Source: UBA4085 sp964556755 (GTDB taxonomy: Bacteria > Acidobacteriota > Aminicenantia > Aminicenantales > UBA4085). Taken from it: DNA of 64,000 bases. The notes beneath the pieces were generated by a model. It was given only the letters and a program-made list of their open reading frames with translations. It was not told the origin of the DNA and ran no database searches. The translations under genes were made by a program, and so were the position numbers. This document shows positions 8,020 to 16,637 of this stretch, in pieces; the first letter of the stretch is position 1, and every line of letters starts with the position of its first letter. Where the stretch lies: the NCBI GenBank assembly GCA_964556755.1, contig CAZKXI010000002.1, forward strand, positions 124,001 through 188,000, written 5' to 3'.

Positions 8020-8802
8020 ATGGCTGAAGTGAAGAAGCCGGGCTCCTCAGGGAAGGAAGCGATTCCCGAGATCTTCCGCGATTCGATCATCGCCCGCGAG
8101 AAGGGCTCGGGCCGGAAGGCCGTGGCCTTCCCCATCGCCTTCGTCCTGCACGCGGCTCTGATCGCCGCCCTGGTCGTCATCCCGCTGATGTCGGCCGGCA
8201 ATCTCCCCAAGATCGAGATCACCAGCGCCTTCCTGGCGCCCCCGCCGCCGCCTCCCCCGCCGCCGCCGCCGCCGGCCAAGAAGGCCAGCAGCTCCACGGC
8301 CAAGCGGATCAAGCCCGTCCAGGCCCAGACCTCGTTCGAGGCCGGCAAGCTGGTCGCCCCCGTCGAGATCCCCGACCAGATCGCCGAAGAGCAGATCTCC
8401 GACATCGGGATCGAGGGCGGCGTTGAGGGCGGCGTCGAAGGCGGCGTCATCGGCGGCGTCCTGGGCGGCGTCGTCGGCGGCGTCCTGGGCGGCGTCGTCG
8501 GCGAGGTCGAGGCTCCCGTCCGGGCCATCGGCGAGATCAGGGCCCCCCGCCTGGTCAAGGAAGTCGCCCCGCTCTACCCGGAGATCGCCCGCCAGGCGCG
8601 GGTCGAGGGGATCGTGATCCTGGAGGCCCAGACCGACATCTACGGCCGGGTCCAGAACATCAAGATCCTGCGCTCCATCCCCCTGCTGGACCAGGCGGCC
8701 ATCGACGCGGTGCGCCAGTGGGTCTACGAGCCGATGATCATCAACGGCCGGCCCCGCGGCGTCATCTTCACCGTCACCGTCCGGTTCACCTTGAAGAGCT
8801 AG
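8020..8802 (+). CDS. tonB: energy transducer TonB
   Basis: 260 residues from ATG 8020, preferred over the in-frame ATG at 8008 because a GAGG site lies about six bases upstream of 8020. TonB carries energy from the ExbB/ExbD motor to outer-membrane receptors. Seen: a cytoplasmic start, one transmembrane helix (about 40-60), a run of about a dozen prolines (near residue 75), a Lys/Pro linker, eight four-residue units of the form x-Gly-Gly-Val from residue 132, and a C-terminal TonB domain (PRLVKEVAPLYPEIARQARV ... AIDAVRQWVYEPMIING). The Gly-Val block replaces the usual extended Pro-Lys rod. exbB and exbD follow in order. Confidence 0.93.
   Translation: MAEVKKPGSSGKEAIPEIFRDSIIAREKGSGRKAVAFPIAFVLHAALIAALVVIPLMSAGNLPKIEITSAFLAPPPPPPPPPPPPAKKASSSTAKRIKPVQAQTSFEAGKLVAPVEIPDQIAEEQISDIGIEGGVEGGVEGGVIGGVLGGVVGGVLGGVVGEVEAPVRAIGEIRAPRLVKEVAPLYPEIARQARVEGIVILEAQTDIYGRVQNIKILRSIPLLDQAAIDAVRQWVYEPMIINGRPRGVIFTVTVRFTLKS
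8413..8508 (+). repeat. 12-base tandem repeat inside tonB
   Basis: Eight consecutive 12-base units encode E/I/L/V-Gly-Gly-Val (the last is VGEV). A longer 24-base unit encoding LGGVVGGV recurs within the second half. Such a run could change length by slippage in whole repeat units without breaking the frame. Confidence 0.85.
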
Positions 8803-8857
8803 GCCGAAAAGCGAACAGCTTTCGATAAACATCTAAGGAATCTAAGGAGGTACGTCG

Positions 8858-9532
8858 ATGCAATTTGGTCTCGTAGAAATGTGGCAGGCGATGAGCGCGG
8901 TCGCCAAGATCGTGTCCATCCTTCTGATCGCCCTCTCCATCATCTCCATCTACTTCTTCATCGAGCGGAACCTGTTCTTCCGCAAGGCCCACAGCAAGTC
9001 CCGCGCCGTGGCCCCCAAGCTGGCCGACCTGCTCAAGACCGGCCAAGTCAAGGAAGCCCTGGCCCTGGCCACCAAGAAGGACTATAAGGGCAGCCACCTG
9101 GCCCGCGTCACCGCGGCCGGCATCACCGAGTTCCTCGGCGGCAAGGAGTCCGGGCTGGGCTTCGAGCAGCAGATCGAGACCGCGTCCCGCGGCTGCGACC
9201 GGGCCGCTTCGATCTACAACCAGGAGCTGAAGCGCGGCCTGCCCCTGCTGGCCACGATCGCCACCTCGGCCCCCTTCATCGGCCTGTTCGGCACCATCAC
9301 CGGCATCATCAACGCCTTCCGCGGCATGGCCCTGACCGGCTCCGGCGGCATCGGCGCCGTCGCCTCGGGCATCGCCGAAGCGCTCGTCACGACCGCCTTC
9401 GGAATCCTGGTCGCCGTCATCGCCCTGTGGTGCTACAACTCCCTGAACACGAAGACCGAAGTCTATGACGCCGAGATGAGCAACACCGCCTCCCAGGTCA
9501 TCGACTTCTTCGTCCGCAAGCAGGCCAAGTAA
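8858..9532 (+). CDS. exbB: ExbB/TolQ/MotA-family proton channel protein
   Basis: 224 residues. ExbB forms the pentameric inner-membrane channel that with ExbD energises TonB. Three transmembrane helices are visible: about 15-35, then the family core LLATIATSAPFIGLFGTITGIINAF (about 128-152), then ALVTTAFGILVAVIALWCY (about 170-190). A strong Shine-Dalgarno (TAAGGAGGT, 8843-8851) precedes the ATG. It lies between tonB and exbD in one operon. Confidence 0.95.
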   Translation: MQFGLVEMWQAMSAVAKIVSILLIALSIISIYFFIERNLFFRKAHSKSRAVAPKLADLLKTGQVKEALALATKKDYKGSHLARVTAAGITEFLGGKESGLGFEQQIETASRGCDRAASIYNQELKRGLPLLATIATSAPFIGLFGTITGIINAFRGMALTGSGGIGAVASGIAEALVTTAFGILVAVIALWCYNSLNTKTEVYDAEMSNTASQVIDFFVRKQAK

Positions 9533-9563
9533 GCTCCCGGATTCGGGAGCCTGAGGCAAAACC

Positions 9564-9986
9564 ATGAGTATCTCCATCAGCAGCGGCAAGGGAGGGACGG
9601 AGGCCACGCCGAACGTCGTTCCCCTGTGCGATGTCCTGCTCGTCCTGCTGATCATCTTCATGGTCGTCACGCCCCTGGTCCAGAAGGGTGTCGACGTCCG
9701 GCTGCCCGCGGCAATGAACACCACGAACATGCCGGACAATCCCGAAGTCGTCGTCTACCTCAAGAAAGACGGGACCATCTACCTGAACCAAGACAAGATC
9801 ACCAACCAGGACGCTCTCCAGGGCATGCTCGAGGAAGCGTTCCTGACCGTCACCGAGAAGAAGCTCTATCTCAAGGCGGACGGCGATCTTGAATACGGGA
9901 CGCTGATCGACCTGTACGAGAAGATCCGCGCGGCCGGGATCGAGAACATCGCCATCATCACCGAGAAGAAGACGGAGAAGGGATAA
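9564..9986 (+). CDS. exbD: ExbD/TolR-family biopolymer transport protein
   Basis: 140 residues with a short cytoplasmic start, one transmembrane helix with the conserved proton-path Asp (LCDVLLVLLIIFMVVTPLVQ), and a periplasmic domain ending YEKIRAAGIENIAIITEK. It completes the tonB-exbB-exbD motor. The gap from exbB is 31 bases. Only one copy of exbD is present here. Confidence 0.95.
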   Translation: MSISISSGKGGTEATPNVVPLCDVLLVLLIIFMVVTPLVQKGVDVRLPAAMNTTNMPDNPEVVVYLKKDGTIYLNQDKITNQDALQGMLEEAFLTVTEKKLYLKADGDLEYGTLIDLYEKIRAAGIENIAIITEKKTEKG

Positions 9987-10011
9987 CCCCTCCTGTCCCT
10001 GGCTTGGCTCG

Positions 10012-10056
10012 GGCCAAGGCCGGTGCTCCGGCGCCGGTCTTGGTCCGGCCTTCTTT
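10012..10056. terminator. possible terminator between exbD and larE
   Basis: CCAAGGCCGG (10014-10023) pairs with CCGGTCTTGG (10034-10043) through one G-T wobble, with a 10-base loop and a pyrimidine-rich tail (CTTCTTTT). It lies between convergent genes and may serve exbD. Confidence 0.45.
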
Positions 10057-10131
10057 TCCGGGCCGCTTCCTTCCCCCTCCCTCTTCCCTTTTCCTTAGCC
10101 TTCTCCCGCCGGACAGGTCTCTGGCTCCGTC

Positions 10132-11028
10132 TCACCTCGAGGAGGCCGGCCGTCTTTTGGGGACGCCGCCGGGCCGCTTCCCCAGCGCCTCGTTGAGGCT
10201 GCCCGTCCGATACCCCCCCAGGTCCAAAGCCACATAGAGATACCCTAAGCCCCGCAGGCCCTTCTCGGCTCTTTTCCTGATCCGTGGCTCGATCATCCTT
10301 CCAAGATCCGCCGGCGCCACCTCGATCCGGGCCACGTCGCCGTGGTGCCGGACCCTGACCAGCCCGAATCCCAGGCGCCCCAGCATCTCCTCGGCTTGAC
10401 CGATCCTCTCGAGGGCCTCTCGCGTGATCGGCGTCCCATAGGGGATGCGCGACGCCAGACAGGCCATCGAAGGCAGGCTCCAAGTCGGCAAGCCCCACCG
10501 GCGGGACAGGACCCGGATGTCGGCCTTGGTCAGGCCGGCCTCACGCAGGGGCGAACGGACGCCCAGCTCAGCCGCCGCCTGGGCTCCGGGACGGAAGTCC
10601 CGGCCGTCGTCGGCGTTCTGACCGTCCGCCACACAAGACAATCCCTTTTCCTCCGCCAACTTCCGCAAGCGGGCCATGAGGTCCTTCTTGCAGTGATAGC
10701 AGCGCAGAGGCGGATTGGAGACGTAGTCGGGATTGTCCATCTCGGCCGTCGCGATCACCTCGTGCCGGACCTTCATCCCGCGAGCCAAGCGGCGGGCCAG
10801 CCTCAGCTCCCGCGCCGGATAGGACGGCGAGGCGGCGGTCACCGCCTCCACCCGTCCGCCCAGGACCTCGACGGCCGCCTTCAAAAGGAAGGTGCTGTCC
10901 ACTCCGCCGGAGAAGGCGATCAGGACCGAATCCATGTCGCGGAGGATCCCCTTCAGACGGGCCAGCTTGGCCGCCGGGCCCGGGCGGGCGGGCCGCCGGG
11001 ATCGCGTCGTCGCTTGGCCTTGCCTCAT
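10132..11028 (-). CDS. larE: LarE-family ATP-dependent sacrificial sulfur transferase
   Basis: 298 residues. LarE adenylates and then sulfurates the carboxylates of the pyridinium precursor of the nickel-pincer cofactor. Seen: the PP-loop IAFSGGVDSTFLLKAA near residue 38, NPPLRCYHCKKDLM, CVADGQNADDGRDFRPG, and SLPSMACLASRIPYG with the sulfur-donor Cys position of the family. LarB and LarC, which act before and after LarE, are not in the window. It follows ispG by 40 bases on the same strand and is probably read from the uppS-ispG transcript. Related NAD synthetase/GuaA-type PP-loop enzymes lack these Cys motifs. Confidence 0.9.
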   Translation of the reverse strand: MRQGQATTRSRRPARPGPAAKLARLKGILRDMDSVLIAFSGGVDSTFLLKAAVEVLGGRVEAVTAASPSYPARELRLARRLARGMKVRHEVIATAEMDNPDYVSNPPLRCYHCKKDLMARLRKLAEEKGLSCVADGQNADDGRDFRPGAQAAAELGVRSPLREAGLTKADIRVLSRRWGLPTWSLPSMACLASRIPYGTPITREALERIGQAEEMLGRLGFGLVRVRHHGDVARIEVAPADLGRMIEPRIRKRAEKGLRGLGYLYVALDLGGYRTGSLNEALGKRPGGVPKRRPASSR

Positions 11029-11068
11029 GGTCTGGACTCTCTTTCCGCGGCCCGGCCGCCGCGAGGCC

Positions 11069-12145
11069 TCAGATCCGGCCGCCGCCGATGACCCGCAGCA
11101 GAGCCGGGACGATCTCCCTCTCCGGCACCTTGCCGAGGACCTTCCCGGCCCGGAAGATCGTCCCGGTCCCGCGGCCGCAGGCGACCCCGTAGTCGGCCTC
11201 CCTGGCCTCGCCGGGGCCGTTGACCATGCAGCCCATGACGGCCACGCGGATCGGGCGGTCGAGGCCGGCCAGGGCCTTCTCCACCGCCGCGGCCGTGCGG
11301 GCCAGGGCCGTCTCCGAGCGCCCGCAGGTCGGACAGGAGACGATCTCGACGCCCCGCCGCCGCAGGCTCAGCGCGGCCACGATCTTCCAGGCGACCTTGA
11401 CTTCGAGCTCGGGCGGGGCGGTCAGGCTGACCCGGATGGTATCGGCCAAGCCTTCGCTCAACAGGAGGCCCAGCCCCACCGCGGACTTGACGGATCCGTC
11501 CAGGGGTCCTCCGGCCTCGGTGATGCCGGCGTGAAAGGGGTAATCGCAGGCCGAGGCCAGCCGGCGGTAGGCTTCCAGCGTTCGGGTCACATCGGAGGCC
11601 TTCAGGGAGACCTTGATGAGTCGGTAGTCGAGGTCCTCCAGGATGCGGATATGGCGCAGGGCGCTGGCGGCCATGGCCTCGGCAGTCGCTCCGCCGTGGC
11701 GCTCCAGAAGGTCTCTCTCCAGCGAGCCGGAGTTGACGCCGATCCGGATCGGGACCGAGCGCTCCCGGGCCGCCCGGACGACCTCCTCCACCCTGGCCCG
11801 GCCGCCGATGTTTCCGGGATTGATGCGCAGGCCGTCCACGCCCGCCTTCAGGCAGGCCAGGGCCAGCCGGTGGTCGAAGTGGATGTCGGCGACCAGGGGG
11901 AGGCGCGTTCGGGCCTTGATCCGCGCCAGCGCCGCGGCCGCCTCCGCGTCCGGGACGGCCAGGCGGACGATCTCGCAGCCGGCTCTCTCCAGCCGGCGGA
12001 TCTGGGCCAGCGTGGCCCGGACGTCGCGGGTGTCCGTCTTGGTCATGGACTGGACGGAGACGGGGGCGCCGGCGCCGATCCGGACCGAGCCCAGCCGCAG
12101 GCCGACCGTGGAGCGGCGGGGCGGAGCCGGCGTCGGGCTTGTCAT
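11069..12145 (-). CDS. ispG: 4-hydroxy-3-methylbut-2-en-1-yl diphosphate synthase
   Basis: 358 residues. IspG (GcpE) is the [4Fe-4S] enzyme converting MEcPP to HMBPP, the penultimate step of the MEP isoprenoid pathway. Seen: PVSVQSMTKTDTRDV, an N-terminal TIM barrel (LVADIHFDHRLAL, LRINPGNIGG, RIGVNSGSLERDLL) and the C-terminal cluster domain with SCPTCGR and VMGCMVNGPGEAREADYGVA, which supply the Cys ligands. It shares the strand with dxr, another MEP gene. A local promoter lies just upstream with almost no leader. Confidence 0.97.
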   Translation of the reverse strand: MTSPTPAPPRRSTVGLRLGSVRIGAGAPVSVQSMTKTDTRDVRATLAQIRRLERAGCEIVRLAVPDAEAAAALARIKARTRLPLVADIHFDHRLALACLKAGVDGLRINPGNIGGRARVEEVVRAARERSVPIRIGVNSGSLERDLLERHGGATAEAMAASALRHIRILEDLDYRLIKVSLKASDVTRTLEAYRRLASACDYPFHAGITEAGGPLDGSVKSAVGLGLLLSEGLADTIRVSLTAPPELEVKVAWKIVAALSLRRRGVEIVSCPTCGRSETALARTAAAVEKALAGLDRPIRVAVMGCMVNGPGEAREADYGVACGRGTGTIFRAGKVLGKVPEREIVPALLRVIGGGRI

Positions 12146-12155
12146 ATTCCGACCG

Positions 12156-12183
12156 ATTATATCAGAAAAGATCCGCCCGCCAA
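12156..12183 (-). promoter_or_regulatory. extended -10 promoter for ispG
   Basis: On the minus strand TTGGCG (12178-12183), 16-base spacer ending TGA, TATAAT (12156-12161), so the -10 is of the TGnTATAAT type. The box ends 10 bases before the ispG ATG, and no Shine-Dalgarno is visible. Confidence 0.6.
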
Positions 12184-12214
12184 GCGGCCCCGGCCGGCGC
12201 CCGCCTCGCCTCCC

Positions 12215-13546
12215 CTAGAAGGGCCACAGGCTGGCCCAGCCGTGGGGCATCTTCTTGACGATGTCGTTCAGCAGGACGAAGCCGATGAGGAAGACGAAGA
12301 TGACGAACCCGATCTGCATCCAGATCTGGCGGGCCTTGGGCCCCAGGTCGCGGCGGACGAGGCCTTCGATGGCCAGGACGAAGAGCTGGCCGCCGTCCAG
12401 GACGGGGATCGGGAAGAGGTTCAGGATTCCCAGCTGGAGGCTGATCAGGGCGATCCAGCTCATCAGGGCCAGGAAGCCCATCTTCAGCGCGGCGTAGGAG
12501 AAGTTGGCGATCTCCAGGGGGCCGCCGATCTGGCGGGCCGAGGTCTGGCCGGTGACGACGCCCTTGAGGAAGTCCACGACCAGGAAGACCAGCCGCTTGT
12601 TCTCCTTGTAGCTCTCCCCCACCGCGGCCAGGAAGCCGAACTTCTTGGTCGCCGACTCGGCCGCCTGCAGCACGCCGACCTTGCCCACTTGGCCCTCCCG
12701 CCGCGGGGTGATCGTCAGGGCCACTTCGGCCCCGCCGCGCCGCACCAGGAAGGCCAGGGGCGTCTCCGGATGGCTCTCGATGGTCTTGATGAACTTGTAG
12801 AAGTAGGCCGGCTGGCCGTCGATGGCCAGGATGACGTCTCCGGCCCGGAGGCCGCCTTTCTCCGCCGGCGAGCCCGGAGTGACCATGCGGATCTGGGTCA
12901 GGACCTTGCCGTAGAAGCCGGCATAGCCCATGTCGTACTTGGTCCGGCTCTCGGTCGTCAGGGATACGGGCATCGCCACGCCGTCGCGGCGGATCTGGAG
13001 CCTTAGCTCCCGCTCGGGCTTGGTCCCCACCGCCACCTCGACGTCGCTCCAGGTCTTCACCGGCCGGCCGTCGATGGCCAGGATGAGGTCGTTCTCCCGC
13101 AGGCCGGCCTTCTCGGCCGGCGAGCCGGCGTCGATCCAGCCGATGTCGGGAGCCTGGTCCTGGTAGACCGGCGACTCGACGCCGGCCATGTTGATGCCGG
13201 CCACGATGACCACGGCCAGCAGGATGTTCATGATCGGGCCCATGGCGATGATCAGGAAGCGGGCCCAGCGAGGCTTGGCCCCGAAGTCATCGGGCTCCAG
13301 CTGGCGGCCGGGATCGAAGACGCCCTCGCCGAGGAAGCGGCAGTAGCCGCCCAGGGGCAGCAGGCTGACCCGGTAGTCGGTATGGCCCCTCTTGAAGCCG
13401 AACAGGCGCTTGCCGTAGCCGAAAGAGAAGACCTCGACCCGGACGCCCATCAGCTTGCCCATGAAGAAATGGCCGAACTCGTGGACGAAGACGAGCACGC
13501 CGAAGACGATGACGAAAGCCAGGATGGTCCCGAGCAGATTGATCAT
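12215..13546 (-). CDS. rseP: RseP-type site-2 membrane metalloprotease
   Basis: 443 residues. RseP cleaves anti-sigma factors and remnant signal peptides within the membrane. Seen: HEFGH zinc motif at residues 22-26 in the first transmembrane helix, LLPLGGYCRFLGE, two PDZ domains (about 130-205 and 210-290; GSPAEKAGLRENDLILAIDG and GSPAEKGGLRAGDVILAIDG), and the third zinc ligand in LNLFPIPVLDGGQL. It overlaps the end of dxr by 4 bases, within uppS-cdsA-dxr-rseP, a common order in bacteria. Confidence 0.96.
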   Translation of the reverse strand: MINLLGTILAFVIVFGVLVFVHEFGHFFMGKLMGVRVEVFSFGYGKRLFGFKRGHTDYRVSLLPLGGYCRFLGEGVFDPGRQLEPDDFGAKPRWARFLIIAMGPIMNILLAVVIVAGINMAGVESPVYQDQAPDIGWIDAGSPAEKAGLRENDLILAIDGRPVKTWSDVEVAVGTKPERELRLQIRRDGVAMPVSLTTESRTKYDMGYAGFYGKVLTQIRMVTPGSPAEKGGLRAGDVILAIDGQPAYFYKFIKTIESHPETPLAFLVRRGGAEVALTITPRREGQVGKVGVLQAAESATKKFGFLAAVGESYKENKRLVFLVVDFLKGVVTGQTSARQIGGPLEIANFSYAALKMGFLALMSWIALISLQLGILNLFPIPVLDGGQLFVLAIEGLVRRDLGPKARQIWMQIGFVIFVFLIGFVLLNDIVKKMPHGWASLWPF

Positions 13547-14706
13547 GAAGGATTCCTCGATTCGATGATTCGGGCCGCCTCAGCCCGGGCTTCGCGGTCG
13601 GCGGCGAAGACCGCCCGCAGCCCGCCCAGCTCCGCCCTCCGGTGGCGGCGCATGGCCTCGGCCACGACCTCGGCGATCCCCAGGTAGCCGATCCTCCCGG
13701 AGAGGAACGCCTCCACCGCCGCCTCGTTGGCGGCGCTCAAGGCGGCGGGCGCCGTCCCGCCGGACTCCAGGGCAGCCCGGGCCAGCCCCAGCAGGGGGAA
13801 GCGGTCCGCGTCCACGGCCAGGAATTCGAGACGACCGGCCGCGGCCAGGTCCAGCCGGGCCGGAGGGGTCGGGCGCCGGTCGGGATAGGTCAGGGCGTAT
13901 TGGATGGGGATACGCATGTCGGTCGGCCCCAGCTGGGCCAGCATCGAGCCGTCGCGCATCTCGACCAGGGCATGGACGAGGCTCTGGGGATGGATGATCA
14001 CGTCCAGCCGGGCCGGCTCGATGTCGAAGAGCCAGCGGGCTTCGATCAGCTCCAAGCCCTTGTTCATCAGCGTCGCCGAATCGATGGTCACCTTGCGCCC
14101 CATCCGCCAGCGGGGGTGGCGCAGGGCCTGAGGCACGGACCGGGTGCCCAGCCTCTCCAGAGGCGTTCTCAGGAAAGGGCCGCCGGAGGCGGTCAGGATG
14201 ACCCGCCGGACGAGCCGCGCGTCCTGGCCGGCCAGGCACTGGAAGACGCCGCTGTGCTCGGAGTCGACCGGCAGGAGAGCGGCCCCGGAGCGGGCGGCCG
14301 CCCGGCGCAGGAGCGGCCCGGCGGCGACCAGGGATTCCTTGTTGGCCAGGGCCACGGTCTTGCCGGCCCGGACGGCGGCCATGGTCGGCGCGAGCCCGGC
14401 GATGCCGGTGATGGCCGAGACGGCCAGATCGGCCTCGGGCCAGGCGGCGGCCCGCTCCGCTCCTTCCGGGCCGGAGCCCAGCTCCACGCGCAGGCCGCCC
14501 AGAAGGGCCTTCAGCCGGGCCTCATCCTCGGGCTTGGCGACGGAGATGAAGCGGGGCCGGAACTCGGCCGCCTGCTCGGCCAGACGGCGCAGGTTTCCCC
14601 CCGCCGCCAGGGCCGCCACGCGGAAGCGGCCGCGGTCGCGGCGGATGATGTCCAGGGTGGACAGCCCGATGGAGCCGGTCGAGCCCAGGAGGGAGATGGA
14701 CCGCAT
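13543..14706 (-). CDS. dxr: 1-deoxy-D-xylulose 5-phosphate reductoisomerase
   Basis: 387 residues. Dxr makes MEP from DXP with NADPH, the first committed MEP step. Seen: LLGSTGSIGLSTLDII dinucleotide-binding start, ALANKESLVAAG, PVDSEHSGVFQCL with metal-binding residues, RKVTIDSATLMNKGLELIEA and VIIHPQSLVHALVEMRDGS. Length is normal. Six bases separate it from cdsA upstream and it overlaps rseP downstream, so translation is likely coupled. Confidence 0.97.
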   Translation of the reverse strand: MRSISLLGSTGSIGLSTLDIIRRDRGRFRVAALAAGGNLRRLAEQAAEFRPRFISVAKPEDEARLKALLGGLRVELGSGPEGAERAAAWPEADLAVSAITGIAGLAPTMAAVRAGKTVALANKESLVAAGPLLRRAAARSGAALLPVDSEHSGVFQCLAGQDARLVRRVILTASGGPFLRTPLERLGTRSVPQALRHPRWRMGRKVTIDSATLMNKGLELIEARWLFDIEPARLDVIIHPQSLVHALVEMRDGSMLAQLGPTDMRIPIQYALTYPDRRPTPPARLDLAAAGRLEFLAVDADRFPLLGLARAALESGGTAPAALSAANEAAVEAFLSGRIGYLGIAEVVAEAMRRHRRAELGGLRAVFAADREARAEAARIIESRNPS

Positions 14707-14712
14707 CGGGGC

Positions 14713-15519
14713 TCACTTCCAGAAGTGGAGGGCGAAGTAGTAGAAGAAGGGCGCGGCCAGGAGGTAGCTGTCGATCCGGTCGAGAAAGCCGCCGTGGCCG
14801 GGAAGGAGATTGGAGGAGTCCTTGACCCCCGCGGCCCGCTTGAAGAGGGATTCGAAGGGGTCGCTGATCTCGGCCGCGGCCTGGGTCAGGACGCCGCACA
14901 CGGCCGCCGCCAGCGGGCCGACCGAGGGGAAGAGGAGAGCTCGTCCGGCCAGGGCGCCCAGCAGCGAAGCCGCCAGGCCGGCCAGGGCGCCTTCCCAGGT
15001 CTTGCGCGGGCTGGCGATCGGCGTCATCGGATGGCGGCCGAAGCGCTTCCCGATCAAGAAAGCGCCCGTGTCGCCCATGAAGACGACGATGAGCAGGAAG
15101 AGGATGCCCTCCCTCCCCTGCTCGACGCGGATTCGGTAGAGGAAGTCCATCGGCAAGGCCACGTAGAGCGCCCCGAACAGGGTCAGGGAGATCGCCGAAG
15201 GGAAGACGGCCAGCTTGTCCAGGGTGTTGAAGGACCAGACGAAGCTGACGGCCGCGGCCAGGAGGCCCAAGAACAAAGCCATGGCCAAGGGAACGGCCGG
15301 CGTCAGGAAGGAGGCCCCGATCAGGGCCGCGGTGGCCAGGCCGACCCAGCGCTGAGGCCTCAGGCGGCGGCGCCGGGCCAGATTGTAGAATTCCCAGAGA
15401 GCCGCCGCGATGAAGACCTGGAGGAAGACAAAGAGGGTCCAGGCCGGGGCCCAGACCACGATCGACAGGAGGACGGCCAAGAGGACGACGGCCGTAGGGA
15501 CGCGCTGGCGGTCGCTCAT
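14713..15519 (-). CDS. cdsA: phosphatidate cytidylyltransferase
   Basis: 268 residues, about seven hydrophobic segments. CdsA makes CDP-diacylglycerol, the precursor of all major phospholipids. The family signature near the C terminus is clear: VKDSSNLLPGHGGFLDRIDS, preceded by FGRHPMTPIASPRKTWEG. It overlaps uppS by 4 bases. Confidence 0.95.
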   Translation of the reverse strand: MSDRQRVPTAVVLLAVLLSIVVWAPAWTLFVFLQVFIAAALWEFYNLARRRRLRPQRWVGLATAALIGASFLTPAVPLAMALFLGLLAAAVSFVWSFNTLDKLAVFPSAISLTLFGALYVALPMDFLYRIRVEQGREGILFLLIVVFMGDTGAFLIGKRFGRHPMTPIASPRKTWEGALAGLAASLLGALAGRALLFPSVGPLAAAVCGVLTQAAAEISDPFESLFKRAAGVKDSSNLLPGHGGFLDRIDSYLLAAPFFYYFALHFWK

Positions 15520-16289
15520 GGGACCGACCGGATTCCGCCGAAGCGGCGGCGGCGAGCCTGAAAGTCGATGAGGGCCTGGAAGAAATGCTCCTTGCGGAAG
15601 TCCGGCCAGAGGACGTCGGTGATCCAGATCTCCGCGTAGGCGGCCTGCCAGAGCAGGAAGTTGGAGATCCGCTTCTCGCCGCTCGTCCGGATCATGAGGT
15701 CGGGATCCGGCAGCCCCGCCGTATAGAGGCGGCTCGCGATCTCCTTCTCGTCGACTTGCTCGGGCCGGAGGCGGCCCTGCGCCAGGATAGACCGCACGGC
15801 GTCGACGATCTCGGCCCGGCCGCCGTAGTTGAGGGCCAGCCCGACGGTCATGCGGCGGTTGGCGGCCGTCACGGCCTCGACCCGGTCCAGCTGGCGGAGG
15901 AGGCTGGCCGGCAGGCCCTGACGCTGGCCAAGGACTTTCAGCCGCAGATCATTTCGGATCAGCAGCTTGTCTTCCCTGACCAGATACTGCTCCAGGGCTC
16001 GAAACAGAGCCGAGACCTCGCGCCGGGGACGCTGCCAGTTCTCCTTGGAGAAGGCGTAGAGGGTCAGGACCTGGATGCCGGTGCGGGCGGCGGTCTCGAC
16101 GATCTCCTTGACCGACTTCAGCCCGGCCCGATGGCCCTCGACCCTCGAGCGTCCTCTGGCCTGGGCCCAGCGGCCGTTGCCGTCCATGATGACGGCCACG
16201 TGGGCCGGGATGCGGGCCGGGTCGATGTTCTGCATCAGGCGGTCCGCCTCGCCGCCGGGGGGGAGGACGCCCTTCCATGATTCGAGCAT
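15516..16289 (-). CDS. uppS: isoprenyl (undecaprenyl) diphosphate synthase
   Basis: 257 residues from ATG 16289. The enzyme adds isopentenyl units in cis to farnesyl diphosphate, making the lipid carrier for peptidoglycan and O-antigen. Seen: HVAVIMDGNGRWAQARG with the catalytic Asp, LTLYAFSKENWQRP, LNYGGRAEIVDA, DLMIRTSGEKRISNFLLWQ. The open frame reaches 16328, but the promoter -10 box lies at 16299-16304, so starts above that are excluded. With ATG 16289 the mRNA would be nearly leaderless. ATG 16235 (MQNIDPARIP), behind a GAGG at somewhat long spacing, is the alternative. First gene of the uppS-cdsA-dxr-rseP-ispG-larE run. Confidence 0.94.
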   Translation of the reverse strand: MLESWKGVLPPGGEADRLMQNIDPARIPAHVAVIMDGNGRWAQARGRSRVEGHRAGLKSVKEIVETAARTGIQVLTLYAFSKENWQRPRREVSALFRALEQYLVREDKLLIRNDLRLKVLGQRQGLPASLLRQLDRVEAVTAANRRMTVGLALNYGGRAEIVDAVRSILAQGRLRPEQVDEKEIASRLYTAGLPDPDLMIRTSGEKRISNFLLWQAAYAEIWITDVLWPDFRKEHFFQALIDFQARRRRFGGIRSVP

Positions 16290-16298
16290 AAGGCGGTC

Positions 16299-16328
16299 AT
16301 TATAGGCCGTCCCGCAGCCCCCGGTCAA
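16299..16328 (-). promoter_or_regulatory. strong sigma70-like promoter for uppS-cdsA-dxr-rseP
   Basis: On the minus strand TTGACC (16323-16328), 18-base spacer, perfect TATAAT (16299-16304). The predicted start of transcription falls two to four bases before ATG 16289. Confidence 0.7.
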
Positions 16329-16396
16329 CCCGATTTCCTACGGATTTGGTAGACTATAGGGGCCGATTCTGATATCCTGGCCGGGAGAGCCTCATC

Positions 16397-16636
16397 ATGT
16401 GCCTGGGCATTCCATCCAAGATCGTGGAGATCGACTCCGCCTCCAAGACGGGGCGGGTGGATCATCTAGGGACCAAAGTCGCCGCCGATTTTGCGCTCCT
16501 GGAGGAGCCGAAGGTCGGCGACTGGGTCATCCTGCACGCCGGCTTCGCCATCTCCCGCCTGGACGAGGATGAGGCCCGCAAGACTCTGGATCTGCTCCGC
16601 GAAGTGACCGAGAAGGACCCCTCGTTCCTGTCCTGA
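16397..16636 (+). CDS. hypC: HypC/HybG/HupF hydrogenase maturation chaperone
   Basis: 79 residues beginning MCLGIPSKIVEI; the N-terminal Met-Cys is the family signature, with the Cys exposed after Met removal. HypC carries the Fe(CN)2CO group with HypD and hands it to the [NiFe]-hydrogenase large subunit. VGDWVILHAGFAISRLDEDEA matches the OB-fold core. A GGGAGAG ribosome site lies upstream, and hypD starts one base after the stop. No hydrogenase subunits, hypA, hypB or hypF are in the window. Confidence 0.96.
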   Translation: MCLGIPSKIVEIDSASKTGRVDHLGTKVAADFALLEEPKVGDWVILHAGFAISRLDEDEARKTLDLLREVTEKDPSFLS

Positions 16637-16637
16637 C

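Noticed and set aside
9987..10131. Plus-strand frame downstream of exbD
   Set aside because: It runs into the antisense of larE, has no ribosome site, and is explained by a terminator-like hairpin and pyrimidine-rich spacer.
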